From the NCBI GenBank assembly GCA_030705675.1, contig JAUZPZ010000007.1, positions 1 through 32,084 of the forward strand: a DNA stretch of 32,084 nucleotides. Direction: 5' to 3'. Within the stretch, counting starts at the first letter, position 1; each line of letters begins with the position of its first letter. This DNA is from Bacillota bacterium. GTDB lineage: Bacteria > Bacillota > Clostridia > RUG12999. Below, one piece after another: positions 9,101-17,136 of this stretch. Below the pieces are notes generated by a model, which saw nothing but the letters and a program-made list of their open reading frames with translations, had not been told where the DNA came from and did no database searches. The position numbers and the translations under genes are program-made.

Positions 9101-9525
9101 AGGGTGATGTGCCTGCCGATAGCGTGGAGGACAAATTCAGAGAAAAATACAGAACCAAAGGGCTTCTTCTTGCGGACAGCGGAATTTTGGAAAAAATGGA
9201 CAGAAATATCCATGAGAATAAAAGCTATCTTCCCGTAGGTTTTAACAAGGACGGAAATTTTAAGGCAAGCTCTAAGGTGGCAACTTATGAGGAATTTACG
9301 GCAATGAACAGATATTTGCGGCAAATGATAAAAAAAATGACCTCACAAATGCTTACAGGGGACGCGGATATATATCCCGTAAAGATAGGGAAAACGGTTC
9401 CATGCCAGTATTGCGCATATAAGCAGGCTTGCCATTTTGACACCGCCGGTGGGAACAGATACAATAACCTTACCCAAATAGAAACAGATGAGGTATGGAA
9501 AAAAAATCATGGAAGAGAGCGGTGA
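6148..9525 (+). CDS. addB: ATP-dependent helicase/nuclease AddB
   Basis: One subunit (1125 residues) of the AddAB complex, which processes DNA double-strand ends for RecA-dependent repair. The N-terminus has the Walker A motif GRAGSGKS (residues 8-15). The C-terminal RecB-type nuclease shows GKIDRGD and IVDYKSG near residue 930. Four cysteines, C773 and the CxxCxxxxxC cluster at 1086/1089/1095, match the AddB iron-sulphur cluster that staples the nuclease domain. ATG 6148 is chosen because GGAGG lies just upstream and the protein then starts MSLQIIYGRAGSGKS as in the family. The 9 extra residues in the track are unlikely. The 3' end overlaps or nearly abuts addA, which indicates one operon. 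Confidence 0.95.
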   Translation: MSLQIIYGRAGSGKSFECLKIASETWHKTDKKVFFIVPEQYSYETEKSLVEELGIISPKTVEVLSFKRLFYYVCNNVGGILAPRLTDTGKAILLRKAAIKCADGLKTLGKTTKYSGFTEVMATLFSEFKRYNNTPDSIDKVTEKLQDNSYFKLKMQDISMLYRAYEEEIAGIFTDPDDELTWLSTLLRENSSFFADSIFLIDEFTGFTPQEMGVIAEIAKQAPEIKITLCTDTLLQTDSGYEVFDMQIKTATKLDMLAQEYGIKGDKPLYMGRLYKTENHPEFAHLEKNLTKNVYTKYEDKTEMIKITAAMNYSGELEDAAEEIIRLTRDENYRYRDFMVVARNIDNYKTLVSSVFSRYGLPVYVSDKTSAAEETPAYALLCGMNIIVKNWSYEAVFSFLKTGYANLTDEETDLIENYIIRTGIRGTSWTNGKPWKYMPEGVDGETLAEIEKIRAKVIAPVMSLNERFLTAKTAKEYMVALVEFMTEEKFAEKVSAAAENFKGISPDISARYEQIYAIIISTMDEIEQVTGDSEEFTPEEFTQIFTAALQTHQVGIIPTSADSITVTDAERCGAQKCKVMFLIGVNDGVFPKIFSNEGIIKDEEREMLAQAGLQLSPDTVKRTFDESFIVYSTLLAPSERLYISYSLADNKGAALAPSGFIKKLKIMFPNISERNLVIAEKSPTERLVNPGSALDRLAEAKSREREGEQIEKIWADVEKWYSEHEQYPEKYEMIKRGYCYRNAAYPISKETLDGIYKDVVYTSVSRLETYKKCPFMYYAQYLLKANERETTEIRSVNIGNIMHTVTEKISLKVHDEIGNWNDVRDDWIEKNVELIAEEEIKKLSEYFDKLEPRQLWTMARLRRAIINSAKIIAYQLQSGDFMPMGYEIEFDDGGKYKCIEIDVGDKKIKLRGKIDRGDIFIDDSGRKFIRIVDYKSGNKEFDISDLYYGMNLQMAVYLDSLTVQENAVPAGMLYFRLYDPIVETEGDVPADSVEDKFREKYRTKGLLLADSGILEKMDRNIHENKSYLPVGFNKDGNFKASSKVATYEEFTAMNRYLRQMIKKMTSQMLTGDADIYPVKIGKTVPCQYCAYKQACHFDTAGGNRYNNLTQIETDEVWKKNHGRER

Positions 9526-9530
9526 AGGAA

Positions 9531-12500
9531 ATGCCTAAATGGACAGATGAACAGAAAACGGCGATAAATGAAAGGGGCTGTGATTTGCTTGTGTCCGCCG
9601 CGGCGGGTTCGGGTAAAACAGCGGTGCTTTCAGAGCGCGTATTGAGAAGGATATCAGACCCTGAAAGACCCGTGTCGGTAGACCGACTTCTTATAGTAAC
9701 TTTCACAAATGCCGCCGCGGCTGAAATGCGACAGAGGATAATAGATAAACTGCGGGAAGAACTCGAAAAATATCCCGAAAACATTATATTGTCAAAACAG
9801 CTTACTCTTGCGCCCAGAGCAAATATTACGACAATTCACAGCTTTTGTCTTAACGTAATAAAAAGTAATTTTCACCTTCTTGACATTGACCCTTCCTTCG
9901 GGATACTGGACGAAGGGGAAAAAGAAATTATATGCCTTCAGCTTGCGCAGGAAGTAATAAACGAAATGTATGATAAGCACGGAGAAAAGTATTCACATAT
10001 GGCTTTATGGCTGGCAGACGGTAAAGATGAGCAGCTTGCCGAAGAAATAATTGAACTGTATAAATACATACAAAGTTTTGGGGATCCTCTTGCATGGCTA
10101 CATGAGCAGGTGGAAAAATATAATATAACCGACTTTGATATGGATAGCTTAGAATGGACAGACATACTCAAGGAAAAATACAAGAATGAAACCGCCATGT
10201 GTCTTGATATGCTGAAAGAGGCGGAGAAGCTTTCTGTGGACGGCGAAGCAGATGGATACATTGAAACCATTGCGGAGGATTTTAAGATAGTGGAGGCTAT
10301 GGTGGCGGCACTTGCGGGAACATGGCAGGAAGTATATAAAGCCGCTAAGGAGTGTAACTTTAATCCCATTAAAAGAAATAAAAACAAAGACTGTCTGTTT
10401 AAAGAAGAAATAATGGCTTTAAGAGAAAAAATAAAGAAAAAATGCAAGGCGACCGCAGGAGAAATTATCAAGATAGAAGAAGGGGAGGCCGCGGCTTCGC
10501 TTTTAAAGGCATATCCTTTGTTCTTGCTCCTTGAAGAAAGCATACAGCTTTTTACGGATAAATATATGAGCGCAAAAAAGGAAAAAAATGTGCTGGATTT
10601 TAACGATTTTGAGCATGTTGCGCTTTCCTTGCTAAATGATGAAAATCTGCCGGTTTCGCAGGAGCTTAGAAATAAATTTGATGAAATTTATGTTGACGAA
10701 TATCAGGACTGCAATGACGTTCAGGAATGTATATTCTCAGCTATAGCGCGCCGCAGTGGTGGTAAAAGCTGCAATATGTTCATGGTGGGAGATGTAAAGC
10801 AGAGCATATATAAATTCAGGCAGGCGGATCCGGGCATATTTATAGGCAAGCTTGAAAGATACGGAAGCGACGGAATACAAAAGAAAATAATGCTTAACAA
10901 AAATTTTCGCAGCAGACCGCAGATAGTGGACTGTATAAATAATTTGTTCCGTAAAATAATGAGCCGTGAGATAGGAAATATTGAATATGGTGCGGAGGAG
11001 GAACTGAACGCGGGATTTGATTATCCCGAATATACAGAGCATGAAAACGGAGGAAGCCCAGAGCTGCTCGGAGTAATGTGGGATGAAGATATTGAAAATG
11101 AAATAGAGTATGAGGAGGAAGTCAGCGAGGAGGATATACCGGAGACTAAGGAAGAACTGGAAGCAAGGCTGGTTGCGTGCAAAATACGCGGCATGATAGG
11201 AAATTTTTATGTGTATGACCGTACCATTGAAGGCTATAGACCGTCAACATATAAAGATTTTGCAATACTTATACGCAGTTCCGGCAGGCAAAATGGACGT
11301 ATTGAGGCGATAGAGGCAGAGCTTAAAGCACTTGATATACCTTATTTTTCAGACAAAGGCGGTGGTTTGTTTGACGCGCTTGAAACCGAACTCCTTATGT
11401 CCGCCCTTAATGTTACGGACAATCCGCTTCAGGATATACCTTTAATAGGGTTGATGCGCAGTGCCCTTATTGGGTTTGATGAGGATGAACTGCTTAGAAT
11501 AAGAAAATATAAATCAAATTGCAATTTTTACGGGGCAGTTGCGCTATGTTCAAAAGATGACAGCGAGCTGGGCGGAAAATGCATGAAATTCCTTAGCATG
11601 TTAAAGGAGTGGAGAAATTTTGCAAAGGCGGCAAAAATAACTGAACTTATAGGTAAAATCATAGAGGACACATCGTTTTATGCTTATATACAAACTCTTT
11701 CGGGGGGCAGAAACAGGCGCGCGAATATCGAATTGTTTATTGAATACGGAAGACAGTTTGAAAATGCGGATCTACACGGAGTGTTTGCTTTTGTGAAATA
11801 CATTGAGAAAATGAAGGGTACAAGAAATACCGAAACCGCAAAAATTCTTTCCGAGGCGTGCGATGTTGTACGCATAATGACTATTCATAAATCAAAGGGA
11901 TTGGAGTTTCCTGTGGTATTTCTGATGTTTGCGGGCGGAGGGATAAGCAATAAGGATTGGGCAAAGAAAAAACTGCTTATTCATAAGAGGTATGGCATAG
12001 GGTGTAATTTTGTAGATGCTGAAAAACATATTAAATATCCGCTTATCACAAAAATGGCGGTAAGCCGTAAAATCAAAACAGAAGGGTTATCGGAAGAAAT
12101 GCGTGTTCTTTATGTCGCTCTTACCCGCGCGAGGGAAAAGCTGTTTGTCACCGTTTCGGGTAAAAAAGCGGGAGAAAAGATAGAAAATGCAAAATCACGC
12201 GCTGAATCCGGGCACGCAAAGCTGTATGAGGTTGAAAATGCGAAATCGTATCTTGACTGGCTGCTGCTTGCAATGAATGGGGCGGGGGAAGGTTCGGATT
12301 GGAAAACCGAGATAATTTCGGCGGCGCAGCTTGCGCTTAGATATAAAAATGCACTTGAGAGCTTGAAAGTAAAAGAAAAGGAGAATGAAGCCGGGGGTGA
12401 GTACGCGGAAGTTGTAAATAGGCAGTTGTCTTATGAATATCCTCATAGAGCCGCTTTATCGCTGTCTGCAAAGTATTCCGTTACTGAAATAAAGCATAGG

Positions 12501-13091
12501 TTTAATGCAAAAGAAGACGGTGGGGAAAAAGTGGTATCCAAAAAGGAGGAACTGTTGCCGGGGTTTATGCGGGGCGAAAAGTTTACACCAAGCTTTGTGG
12601 GCACGGTGTATCATCTCATACTTCGGTTTGCGGATTTTTCGCTTACTCCCGATGAGGCGGTAAAGGAGTGTCGGGCAATGCTTGTCGATAAAGGATTTTT
12701 GAGCGAAAGTGAACTTGAACCTATTGATAACGCTATACTTATTAATTTTATGAACTCTGAAATATATGACAAAATGAAGGGAAGCAATGTGATTTACAGG
12801 GAAATACCGTTTAACATAAGCGTAAGCGGAGATACCCTTACGGGAGATGACAGATTGAAAGATGAGAAGGCACTGCTTCAAGGCATAATTGACTGTTTAT
12901 TTGTAATCGGTGATAAGTGTTATGTTGTGGATTACAAGATGGAAGGATCCCGATATACTGACGATGAGCTTGTTGAAATGTACAGAAAGCAGATTGAGCT
13001 TTATACCGTTGCCGCGGAAAAAATAACAGGAAAACCGATAGGAGGAAGATATTTGTATTTTTTGGGAAGAGGACGGCTGTGTGAACTGTAA
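9531..13091 (+). CDS. addA: ATP-dependent helicase/nuclease AddA
   Basis: UvrD-type helicase and nuclease subunit of AddAB, 1186 residues. Seen in order: Walker A SAAAGSGKT (about 23-31), VTFTNAAAAEMR, TIHSFC, motif II DEYQDCNDVQE (about 388), motif III GDVKQSIYKFRQ, motif V TIHKSKGLEFP (about 783), motif VI YVALTRAREK (about 860), and a C-terminal nuclease with GTVYH, GIIDCL and VVDYK (about 1131). Residues for ATP hydrolysis and nuclease chemistry look intact. The start at 9531 gives MPKWTDEQ, the usual family beginning, with GAAGG immediately before it. The track start at 9495 would overlap addB by 31 nt and add 12 residues; it cannot be excluded. The gene is translationally linked to addB. 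Confidence 0.95.
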   Translation: MPKWTDEQKTAINERGCDLLVSAAAGSGKTAVLSERVLRRISDPERPVSVDRLLIVTFTNAAAAEMRQRIIDKLREELEKYPENIILSKQLTLAPRANITTIHSFCLNVIKSNFHLLDIDPSFGILDEGEKEIICLQLAQEVINEMYDKHGEKYSHMALWLADGKDEQLAEEIIELYKYIQSFGDPLAWLHEQVEKYNITDFDMDSLEWTDILKEKYKNETAMCLDMLKEAEKLSVDGEADGYIETIAEDFKIVEAMVAALAGTWQEVYKAAKECNFNPIKRNKNKDCLFKEEIMALREKIKKKCKATAGEIIKIEEGEAAASLLKAYPLFLLLEESIQLFTDKYMSAKKEKNVLDFNDFEHVALSLLNDENLPVSQELRNKFDEIYVDEYQDCNDVQECIFSAIARRSGGKSCNMFMVGDVKQSIYKFRQADPGIFIGKLERYGSDGIQKKIMLNKNFRSRPQIVDCINNLFRKIMSREIGNIEYGAEEELNAGFDYPEYTEHENGGSPELLGVMWDEDIENEIEYEEEVSEEDIPETKEELEARLVACKIRGMIGNFYVYDRTIEGYRPSTYKDFAILIRSSGRQNGRIEAIEAELKALDIPYFSDKGGGLFDALETELLMSALNVTDNPLQDIPLIGLMRSALIGFDEDELLRIRKYKSNCNFYGAVALCSKDDSELGGKCMKFLSMLKEWRNFAKAAKITELIGKIIEDTSFYAYIQTLSGGRNRRANIELFIEYGRQFENADLHGVFAFVKYIEKMKGTRNTETAKILSEACDVVRIMTIHKSKGLEFPVVFLMFAGGGISNKDWAKKKLLIHKRYGIGCNFVDAEKHIKYPLITKMAVSRKIKTEGLSEEMRVLYVALTRAREKLFVTVSGKKAGEKIENAKSRAESGHAKLYEVENAKSYLDWLLLAMNGAGEGSDWKTEIISAAQLALRYKNALESLKVKEKENEAGGEYAEVVNRQLSYEYPHRAALSLSAKYSVTEIKHRFNAKEDGGEKVVSKKEELLPGFMRGEKFTPSFVGTVYHLILRFADFSLTPDEAVKECRAMLVDKGFLSESELEPIDNAILINFMNSEIYDKMKGSNVIYREIPFNISVSGDTLTGDDRLKDEKALLQGIIDCLFVIGDKCYVVDYKMEGSRYTDDELVEMYRKQIELYTVAAEKITGKPIGGRYLYFLGRGRLCEL

Positions 13092-13098
13092 AATCGTG

Positions 13099-13127
13099 TT
13101 GACATCTTAAAGGCAATGTGGTAAAAT
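13099..13127 (+). promoter_or_regulatory. Promoter of the phosphofructokinase gene
   Basis: Consensus TTGACA at 13099, 17-nt spacer, TAAAAT at 13122 preceded by TGG. It lies only a few bases after the addA stop, so the phosphofructokinase gene has its own transcription start. Confidence 0.75.
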
Positions 13128-13159
13128 TATTGTATAATTTTGCTGGAGGCTGAAGGAAA

Positions 13160-14407
13160 ATGTCAAAAAATATTATAGTGGGTCAGTCGGGCGGACCGAC
13201 AGCGGTTATAAATGCCAGCCTTGCCGGAATTTTTGCCGAGGCAAGAGATATGGAAGCGGATAAAATTTATGGCATGGTAAATGGTGTAGAAGGGCTCCTG
13301 AAAGGAACGATAGCAGATCTTTCAGAATATATAAAAACGACCGAGGATATAAAAATTCTTTGTCAAACCCCTTCGTCATTTCTCGGCTCGTGCAGATTCA
13401 AGCTTCCTAATATTGAAAAGGGCAATGAAATATTCGAGAAAATTTTTGAAAAATTAAACGAGCTTGAAATTGAGGCGTTTTTCTATATTGGCGGGAATGA
13501 TTCAATGGACACAATAAAAAAACTTGCCAATTACGCGAAAATAATTGGTAGTAGCATAAAGTTTATAGGCGCGCCTAAAACAATTGACAACGACCTTGCG
13601 GTGACTGATCATACTCCGGGTTTCGGAAGCGCCGCGAAATACATAGCGACCATGACAAAGGAAATTATATGTGATAGCGCGGCTTACGATTTAAAAAGTG
13701 TTACCATTCTTGAAATAATGGGCAGAAATGCGGGATGGCTCACCGGAGCTTCGGCACTTGCACGCGGTGAGGATTGTGAAGGACCTGACCTTATATATCT
13801 CCCTGAAATTCCTTTTGATATGGACAGTTTCACAGAAAAAGTAAAAAACCTTTTTGAGGTTAAAAACACCCTTGTTATCGCCATATCCGAAGGCATAGCC
13901 TTTAAGGATGGCACAAATGTTTGTGAAATGTGTTTTAAAAATGAAAATCTGGACGCTTTCGGGCATAAATCGCTTACTGGTGCGGCACAGTATTTGGCAG
14001 CGGAGCTTTCTTCAAATCTGGGCTGTAAAGCAAGAAGTATAGAATTCAGCACATTGCAAAGGGCGGCGGCGCATATAGCCTCGGATACCGATATAAATGA
14101 AGCGTTTATGTCAGGTGCACATGCTGTTCGGGCCGCATTTGACGGAGAAACCGGGAAAATGGTTATACTTGAAAGAGCGGCGGGCAAGGAATATAAGTGT
14201 GTTACAAAGACTTATGATATTGATAAGATTGCAAATGAAGTAAAAACAGTGCCGCTATCCTGGATAAACGATGAAGGCACAAACGTGACGGAGGAATTTA
14301 TAAATTACGCGCGTCCGCTTATATGCGGAGAAAATGATATAATTTATAAAAACGGACTTCCAGTGCATTTAAAACTTAAAAACAAAGTTGTACAGCCGCG
14401 TGATTGA
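13160..14407 (+). CDS. pfp: Pyrophosphate-dependent 6-phosphofructokinase
   Basis: Glycolytic enzyme of 415 residues interconverting fructose 6-phosphate and fructose 1,6-bisphosphate. Family motifs are GQSGGPTAVINAS at the start, YIGGNDSMDT (about 109-118), PKTIDND (about 139-145), GFGSAAKYI and MGRNAGWL. The aspartate in GGNDS and the lysine in PKTIDND are the residues that mark the pyrophosphate-using branch; ATP enzymes have glycine at both places. The length, longer than the roughly 320 residues of bacterial ATP enzymes, agrees. The start has AAGGAA before it. It is monocistronic: its own promoter lies upstream, and a terminator overlaps its stop codon. The donor preference is inferred from these residues. 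Confidence 0.92.
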   Translation: MSKNIIVGQSGGPTAVINASLAGIFAEARDMEADKIYGMVNGVEGLLKGTIADLSEYIKTTEDIKILCQTPSSFLGSCRFKLPNIEKGNEIFEKIFEKLNELEIEAFFYIGGNDSMDTIKKLANYAKIIGSSIKFIGAPKTIDNDLAVTDHTPGFGSAAKYIATMTKEIICDSAAYDLKSVTILEIMGRNAGWLTGASALARGEDCEGPDLIYLPEIPFDMDSFTEKVKNLFEVKNTLVIAISEGIAFKDGTNVCEMCFKNENLDAFGHKSLTGAAQYLAAELSSNLGCKARSIEFSTLQRAAAHIASDTDINEAFMSGAHAVRAAFDGETGKMVILERAAGKEYKCVTKTYDIDKIANEVKTVPLSWINDEGTNVTEEFINYARPLICGENDIIYKNGLPVHLKLKNKVVQPRD

Positions 14408-14429
14408 AAATCCGCGGCTTAATTTTTTT
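14394..14429 (+). terminator. Terminator overlapping the pfp stop codon
   Basis: AGCCGCG (last pfp codons) pairs with CGCGGCT, followed by TTAATTTTTTT. Confidence 0.8.
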
Positions 14430-14522
14430 ACTATGGATAAAAATGAAAATATTTTTAAAATAAAAATATGCTGAAAATTTCTTTTATCATTTAATACAAA
14501 AAAACAATTTCTTTATAAAAAT

Positions 14523-14583
14523 AACCGCCGACAAATAAAGCCGGCGGTTCGTACCGCGGAATTTTATTTCCGCGGTTTTTTTA
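14523..14583. terminator. Paired hairpins, bidirectional terminator
   Basis: AACCGCCG/CGGCGGTT is followed on the minus strand by ATTTTTAT and would end the minus-strand gene at 14659. ACCGCGGAA/TTCCGCGGT is followed on the plus strand by a T-run and backs up the pfp terminator. The remaining gap (14430-14658) holds AT-rich DNA and a short TTCCGGA-AA-TCCGGAA palindrome at 14625-14640. Confidence 0.8.
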
Positions 14584-14658
14584 TAGGAAGGTGTAGACTG
14601 TTTTAATACAGCTTTTAATATAACTTCCGGAAATCCGGAATCACGAGGCCGTCAATTA

Positions 14659-15093
14659 TTATTCTGCTTGGCAGCATTCTGTAATCGAGGAGAGTATACA
14701 GCAGATTAATTTGATAAATGATACGAAAAGAAATACAAGAGCAGCTACCAGCAAACCGAAAATAACTGCCGATGCAATATCTGCGGCTACTATAGGAATA
14801 AGTGTTGCTATGATACCGAGCACCATTGTTCCAATAAGACCTATAATTAACGAAAGTCTGTTTTCGCATAGGCACAAGGCAACAGCACTTGCACTGTCAG
14901 TTCCTAAGGAAGCTGCAATAATCAGCAGTGCGAGTATTATTGCTACGATTACGGCAAAAATAAGGGCGGCGTAAATCAGGGGAGCAGTAATTGCAATAAC
15001 AGCACTATATAACAAAGCGCCGAGAATTGCACCGACTACAAGTGCGATAAACACAGCAGCAGAGCTTATGCAACAGGGTGAGCATCTATTCAT
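14659..15093 (-). CDS. Cys-capped small membrane protein, unknown function
   Basis: I do not recognise a family. The 144-residue protein is almost entirely hydrophobic, with about four membrane segments very rich in Ala, Ile, Leu and Val. Cysteine clusters sit at both ends: MNRCSPCC at the N-terminus and ICCILSSITECCQAE at the C-terminus, plus CLCENR in a middle loop. Such clusters could bind metal, form disulphides or be lipidated, but nothing shows which. The start at 15093 is chosen because GAAAGGAG lies 9 nt upstream; the track's longer form lacks a ribosome site. It lies next to, and on the same strand as, the DUF378 gene, but a terminator between them implies separate transcripts. Confidence 0.7.
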   Translation of the reverse strand: MNRCSPCCISSAAVFIALVVGAILGALLYSAVIAITAPLIYAALIFAVIVAIILALLIIAASLGTDSASAVALCLCENRLSLIIGLIGTMVLGIIATLIPIVAADIASAVIFGLLVAALVFLFVSFIKLICCILSSITECCQAE

Positions 15094-15177
15094 AAAATGA
15101 GCTCCTTTCAAAATATATATGGCGATTGCCACAATAATATTTTATGAAATAAAAAGCTTTTAAGTGAAAAAAAAAGT

Positions 15178-15217
15178 AAAAGCCTTGCAAATAATAAGAA
15201 ATCTGCAAGGCTTTTTT
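15178..15217 (-). terminator. Terminator of the DUF378 gene
   Basis: AAAAGCCTTGCA/TGCAAGGCTTTT hairpin, followed on the minus strand by a long T-rich tract. A further AAGGCTTTTTTT copy lies at 15225-15237. On the plus strand a shorter T-run also follows the hairpin. Confidence 0.8.
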
Positions 15218-15237
15218 GATTCGCAAGGCTTTTTTTG

Positions 15238-15447
15238 TTATCTTGCGCGTGTAGGAACGTCTTCTCGATCTCGGAAAAGAAGGGTTATACACCATATTCC
15301 CGCTACCGCAACTATTGTGTAAACAATTCTGCTCAACATAGAGAGCTGACCGCCAAGCAGTGTGCCTATAGCATCTACTCCGAAAATACCTATTGAGCCC
15401 CAATTGAGCGCACCTATAATAACAAGAACCAATGCTGTTGTGTCCAT
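15238..15447 (-). CDS. DUF378 family membrane protein
   Basis: A 69-residue protein with two membrane segments. The N-terminal LVIIGALNWGSIGIFGVDAIG with its conserved NWG motif, followed by the LSRIVYTIVAVAGIW segment, is typical of DUF378 (YuzA-like) proteins. Its function is unknown in the family. AGGAGG precedes the ATG by about 9 nt, so the start is secure. Upstream on the same strand there is a TATAAT at 15501-15506 and a tandem 16-bp repeat (TTGAACYGTGTTTATT form) in the leader. Confidence 0.88.
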   Translation of the reverse strand: MDTTALVLVIIGALNWGSIGIFGVDAIGTLLGGQLSMLSRIVYTIVAVAGIWCITLLFRDREDVPTRAR

Positions 15448-15470
15448 AAAATTATGCCTCCTAAAAAAAA

Positions 15471-15510
15471 TTTGAACTGTGTTTATTTTGAACCGTGTTT
15501 ATTATAAACG
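15471..15510 (-). promoter_or_regulatory. Probable DUF378 promoter with tandem 16-bp leader repeat
   Basis: On the minus strand TATAATAAACAC is followed by two near-identical copies of a 16-bp unit (plus strand TTGAACTGTGTTTATT and TTGAACCGTGTTTATT). The 12-mer TATAATAAACAC is identical to the start of the hairpin repeats at 158 and 29378. No convincing -35 is seen. Confidence 0.4.
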
Positions 15511-15569
15511 GAAAAAAAGAAAAATATACACAGCGATGTAATAGTGAATAAAATCTATCCAACATGTAA

Positions 15570-15583
15570 TAATATCAATATTA
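15570..15583. promoter_or_regulatory. Perfect 14-bp palindrome before the sugar ABC operon
   Basis: TAATATCAATATTA is a perfect inverted repeat 44 nt before the ATPase start. It could be an operator, but no regulator gene lies nearby and AT-rich DNA yields such palindromes by chance. Confidence 0.25.
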
Positions 15584-15626
15584 AACATTATACAGTGCAG
15601 CAATAATTTATGAAGAAGGTGAGAGA

Positions 15627-17135
15627 ATGAGCGATATCGTTCTGGAGCTTAAAAATATAACTAAAATATTTCCCGGCGTAAAAGCTCTCAATAATGTAAA
15701 TTTTTCTCTTGAAAGAGGAAAAATTCATGCAATTATGGGAGAAAATGGAGCAGGGAAATCTACATTTATAAAAGTCATTACAGGCGTGCACAGACCGGAC
15801 GGAGGAGAAATTTATATAAACGGTGAAAAAGTTGAATTTTCAGGTCCGAAGGACGCGCTGGAAAAGAGCATAGCGGCAATATATCAGCACAGCACAAATT
15901 ATCCTTATTTAAGTGTTACAGAAAACATATTTGTCGGGCACGAAATAACAATTGGAAAAAGCGGAAGGCTCGACTGGAAGAAAATGAGAGCGGAAGCGGG
16001 GAGATTGCTTAGTGAGCTTAGCAGCGATATAAGTCCGAGAAGCCAAATGGGAAATCTTACGATAGCGCAGCAGCAAATGGTCGAAATAGCAAAAGCAATT
16101 TCAACAAACGCAAAAATTCTTATTATGGATGAACCTACCGCATCTCTTTCAAAAAGGGAATGTGAACAGCTTTATACAATAACTGAAAAATTAAGGGATA
16201 GTGGAGTATCAATAATTTTTATTTCACACCGTTTTGAGGATATGTATCGTTTGGCAAGTAAGGTAACCGTGCTGAGAGATTCTAATTATATCGGAACCTG
16301 GGATGTGGAAGGAATTTCAAATGAAAAGCTCATATCGGCGATGGTGGGCAGGGAAATAAGCGATATTTATCCGAAAACAAATATACCTGAGGGTAAAGAA
16401 ATTTTTCGCGTCGACGGACTTACAAGGACAGGCTATTTCAGCAATATAAGCTTTAATCTTCATAAAGGTGAAATTCTCGCGCTCACCGGTCTTGTAGGAT
16501 CGGGCAGAACCGAGGTGTGCCAATGTATTTTTGGAATTGAAAAACTTACTAGCGGAAGAATTTATTTGGATGGAAATCATATAAACATTGAAAATCCCAG
16601 AAAAGCACTTAAATTAGGAATAGGCTATTTGCCTGAAGACAGGCAGAAGCAGGGTCTTATTCTTGAATGGGAATTGTATAAAAACGAAACACTTGCCACG
16701 CTGGAAAAGTTTACACAATTTATTAAAATAAACGAAAAAAGTGAACGCCAAAAGGCAAAAGAGTTATCTGAGGAAGTAGATGTAAAAGCCGTAAGTGTCT
16801 ACGATACCGCGGAATCTCTGTCGGGAGGAAATCAGCAAAAAGTAGTTGTGGCAAAATTATTGAATTCAGATTTACGTATAATAATCCTTGACGAGCCGAC
16901 AAAAGGAGTCGATGTAGGTGCTAAAGCCCAAATATATGCTATAATGTCGAATTTGGCAAAACAGGGGTATGGCATAATTATGGTATCGTCGGAAATGCCG
17001 GAAGTTTTAGGAATGGCGGACAGAATCGTAGTAATGCATGCCGGGCAGGTTTCGGCGATATTTAACGTAAAAGACGCCACTCAGGAAAAAATACTTGAAG
17101 CTGCAATGAAAGTACACAAGGATGGGGGAGATTAA
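15627..17135 (+). CDS. Sugar ABC importer, two-domain ATPase (RbsA/MglA type)
   Basis: Cytoplasmic energy subunit of 502 residues for the importer encoded by the next three genes. Domain 1 has Walker A GENGAGKST, signature-region NLTIAQQQMVEIAKA and Walker B ILIMDEPTASL. Domain 2 has the degenerate Walker A GLVGSGRTE usual for this subfamily, LSGGNQQKVVVAKLL and IIILDEPTKGVD. This double architecture is diagnostic of the carbohydrate uptake type 2 (CUT2) family. GAAGGTGAGAG precedes the ATG. The stop lies 1 nt before the first permease start. Paired with two different permeases and a RhaS/LsrB-like binding protein, rhamnose or an autoinducer-2-like furanose are the best ligand guesses; ribose or galactose are less likely. 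Confidence 0.92.
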   Translation: MSDIVLELKNITKIFPGVKALNNVNFSLERGKIHAIMGENGAGKSTFIKVITGVHRPDGGEIYINGEKVEFSGPKDALEKSIAAIYQHSTNYPYLSVTENIFVGHEITIGKSGRLDWKKMRAEAGRLLSELSSDISPRSQMGNLTIAQQQMVEIAKAISTNAKILIMDEPTASLSKRECEQLYTITEKLRDSGVSIIFISHRFEDMYRLASKVTVLRDSNYIGTWDVEGISNEKLISAMVGREISDIYPKTNIPEGKEIFRVDGLTRTGYFSNISFNLHKGEILALTGLVGSGRTEVCQCIFGIEKLTSGRIYLDGNHINIENPRKALKLGIGYLPEDRQKQGLILEWELYKNETLATLEKFTQFIKINEKSERQKAKELSEEVDVKAVSVYDTAESLSGGNQQKVVVAKLLNSDLRIIILDEPTKGVDVGAKAQIYAIMSNLAKQGYGIIMVSSEMPEVLGMADRIVVMHAGQVSAIFNVKDATQEKILEAAMKVHKDGGD

Positions 17136-17136
17136 T

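Noticed and set aside
9938-10543. 201-residue minus-strand ORF inside addA
   Set aside because: Ser-rich antisense shadow of addA.
13684-14187. 167-residue minus-strand ORF inside pfp
   Set aside because: Antisense shadow; the plus frame carries the full set of phosphofructokinase motifs.
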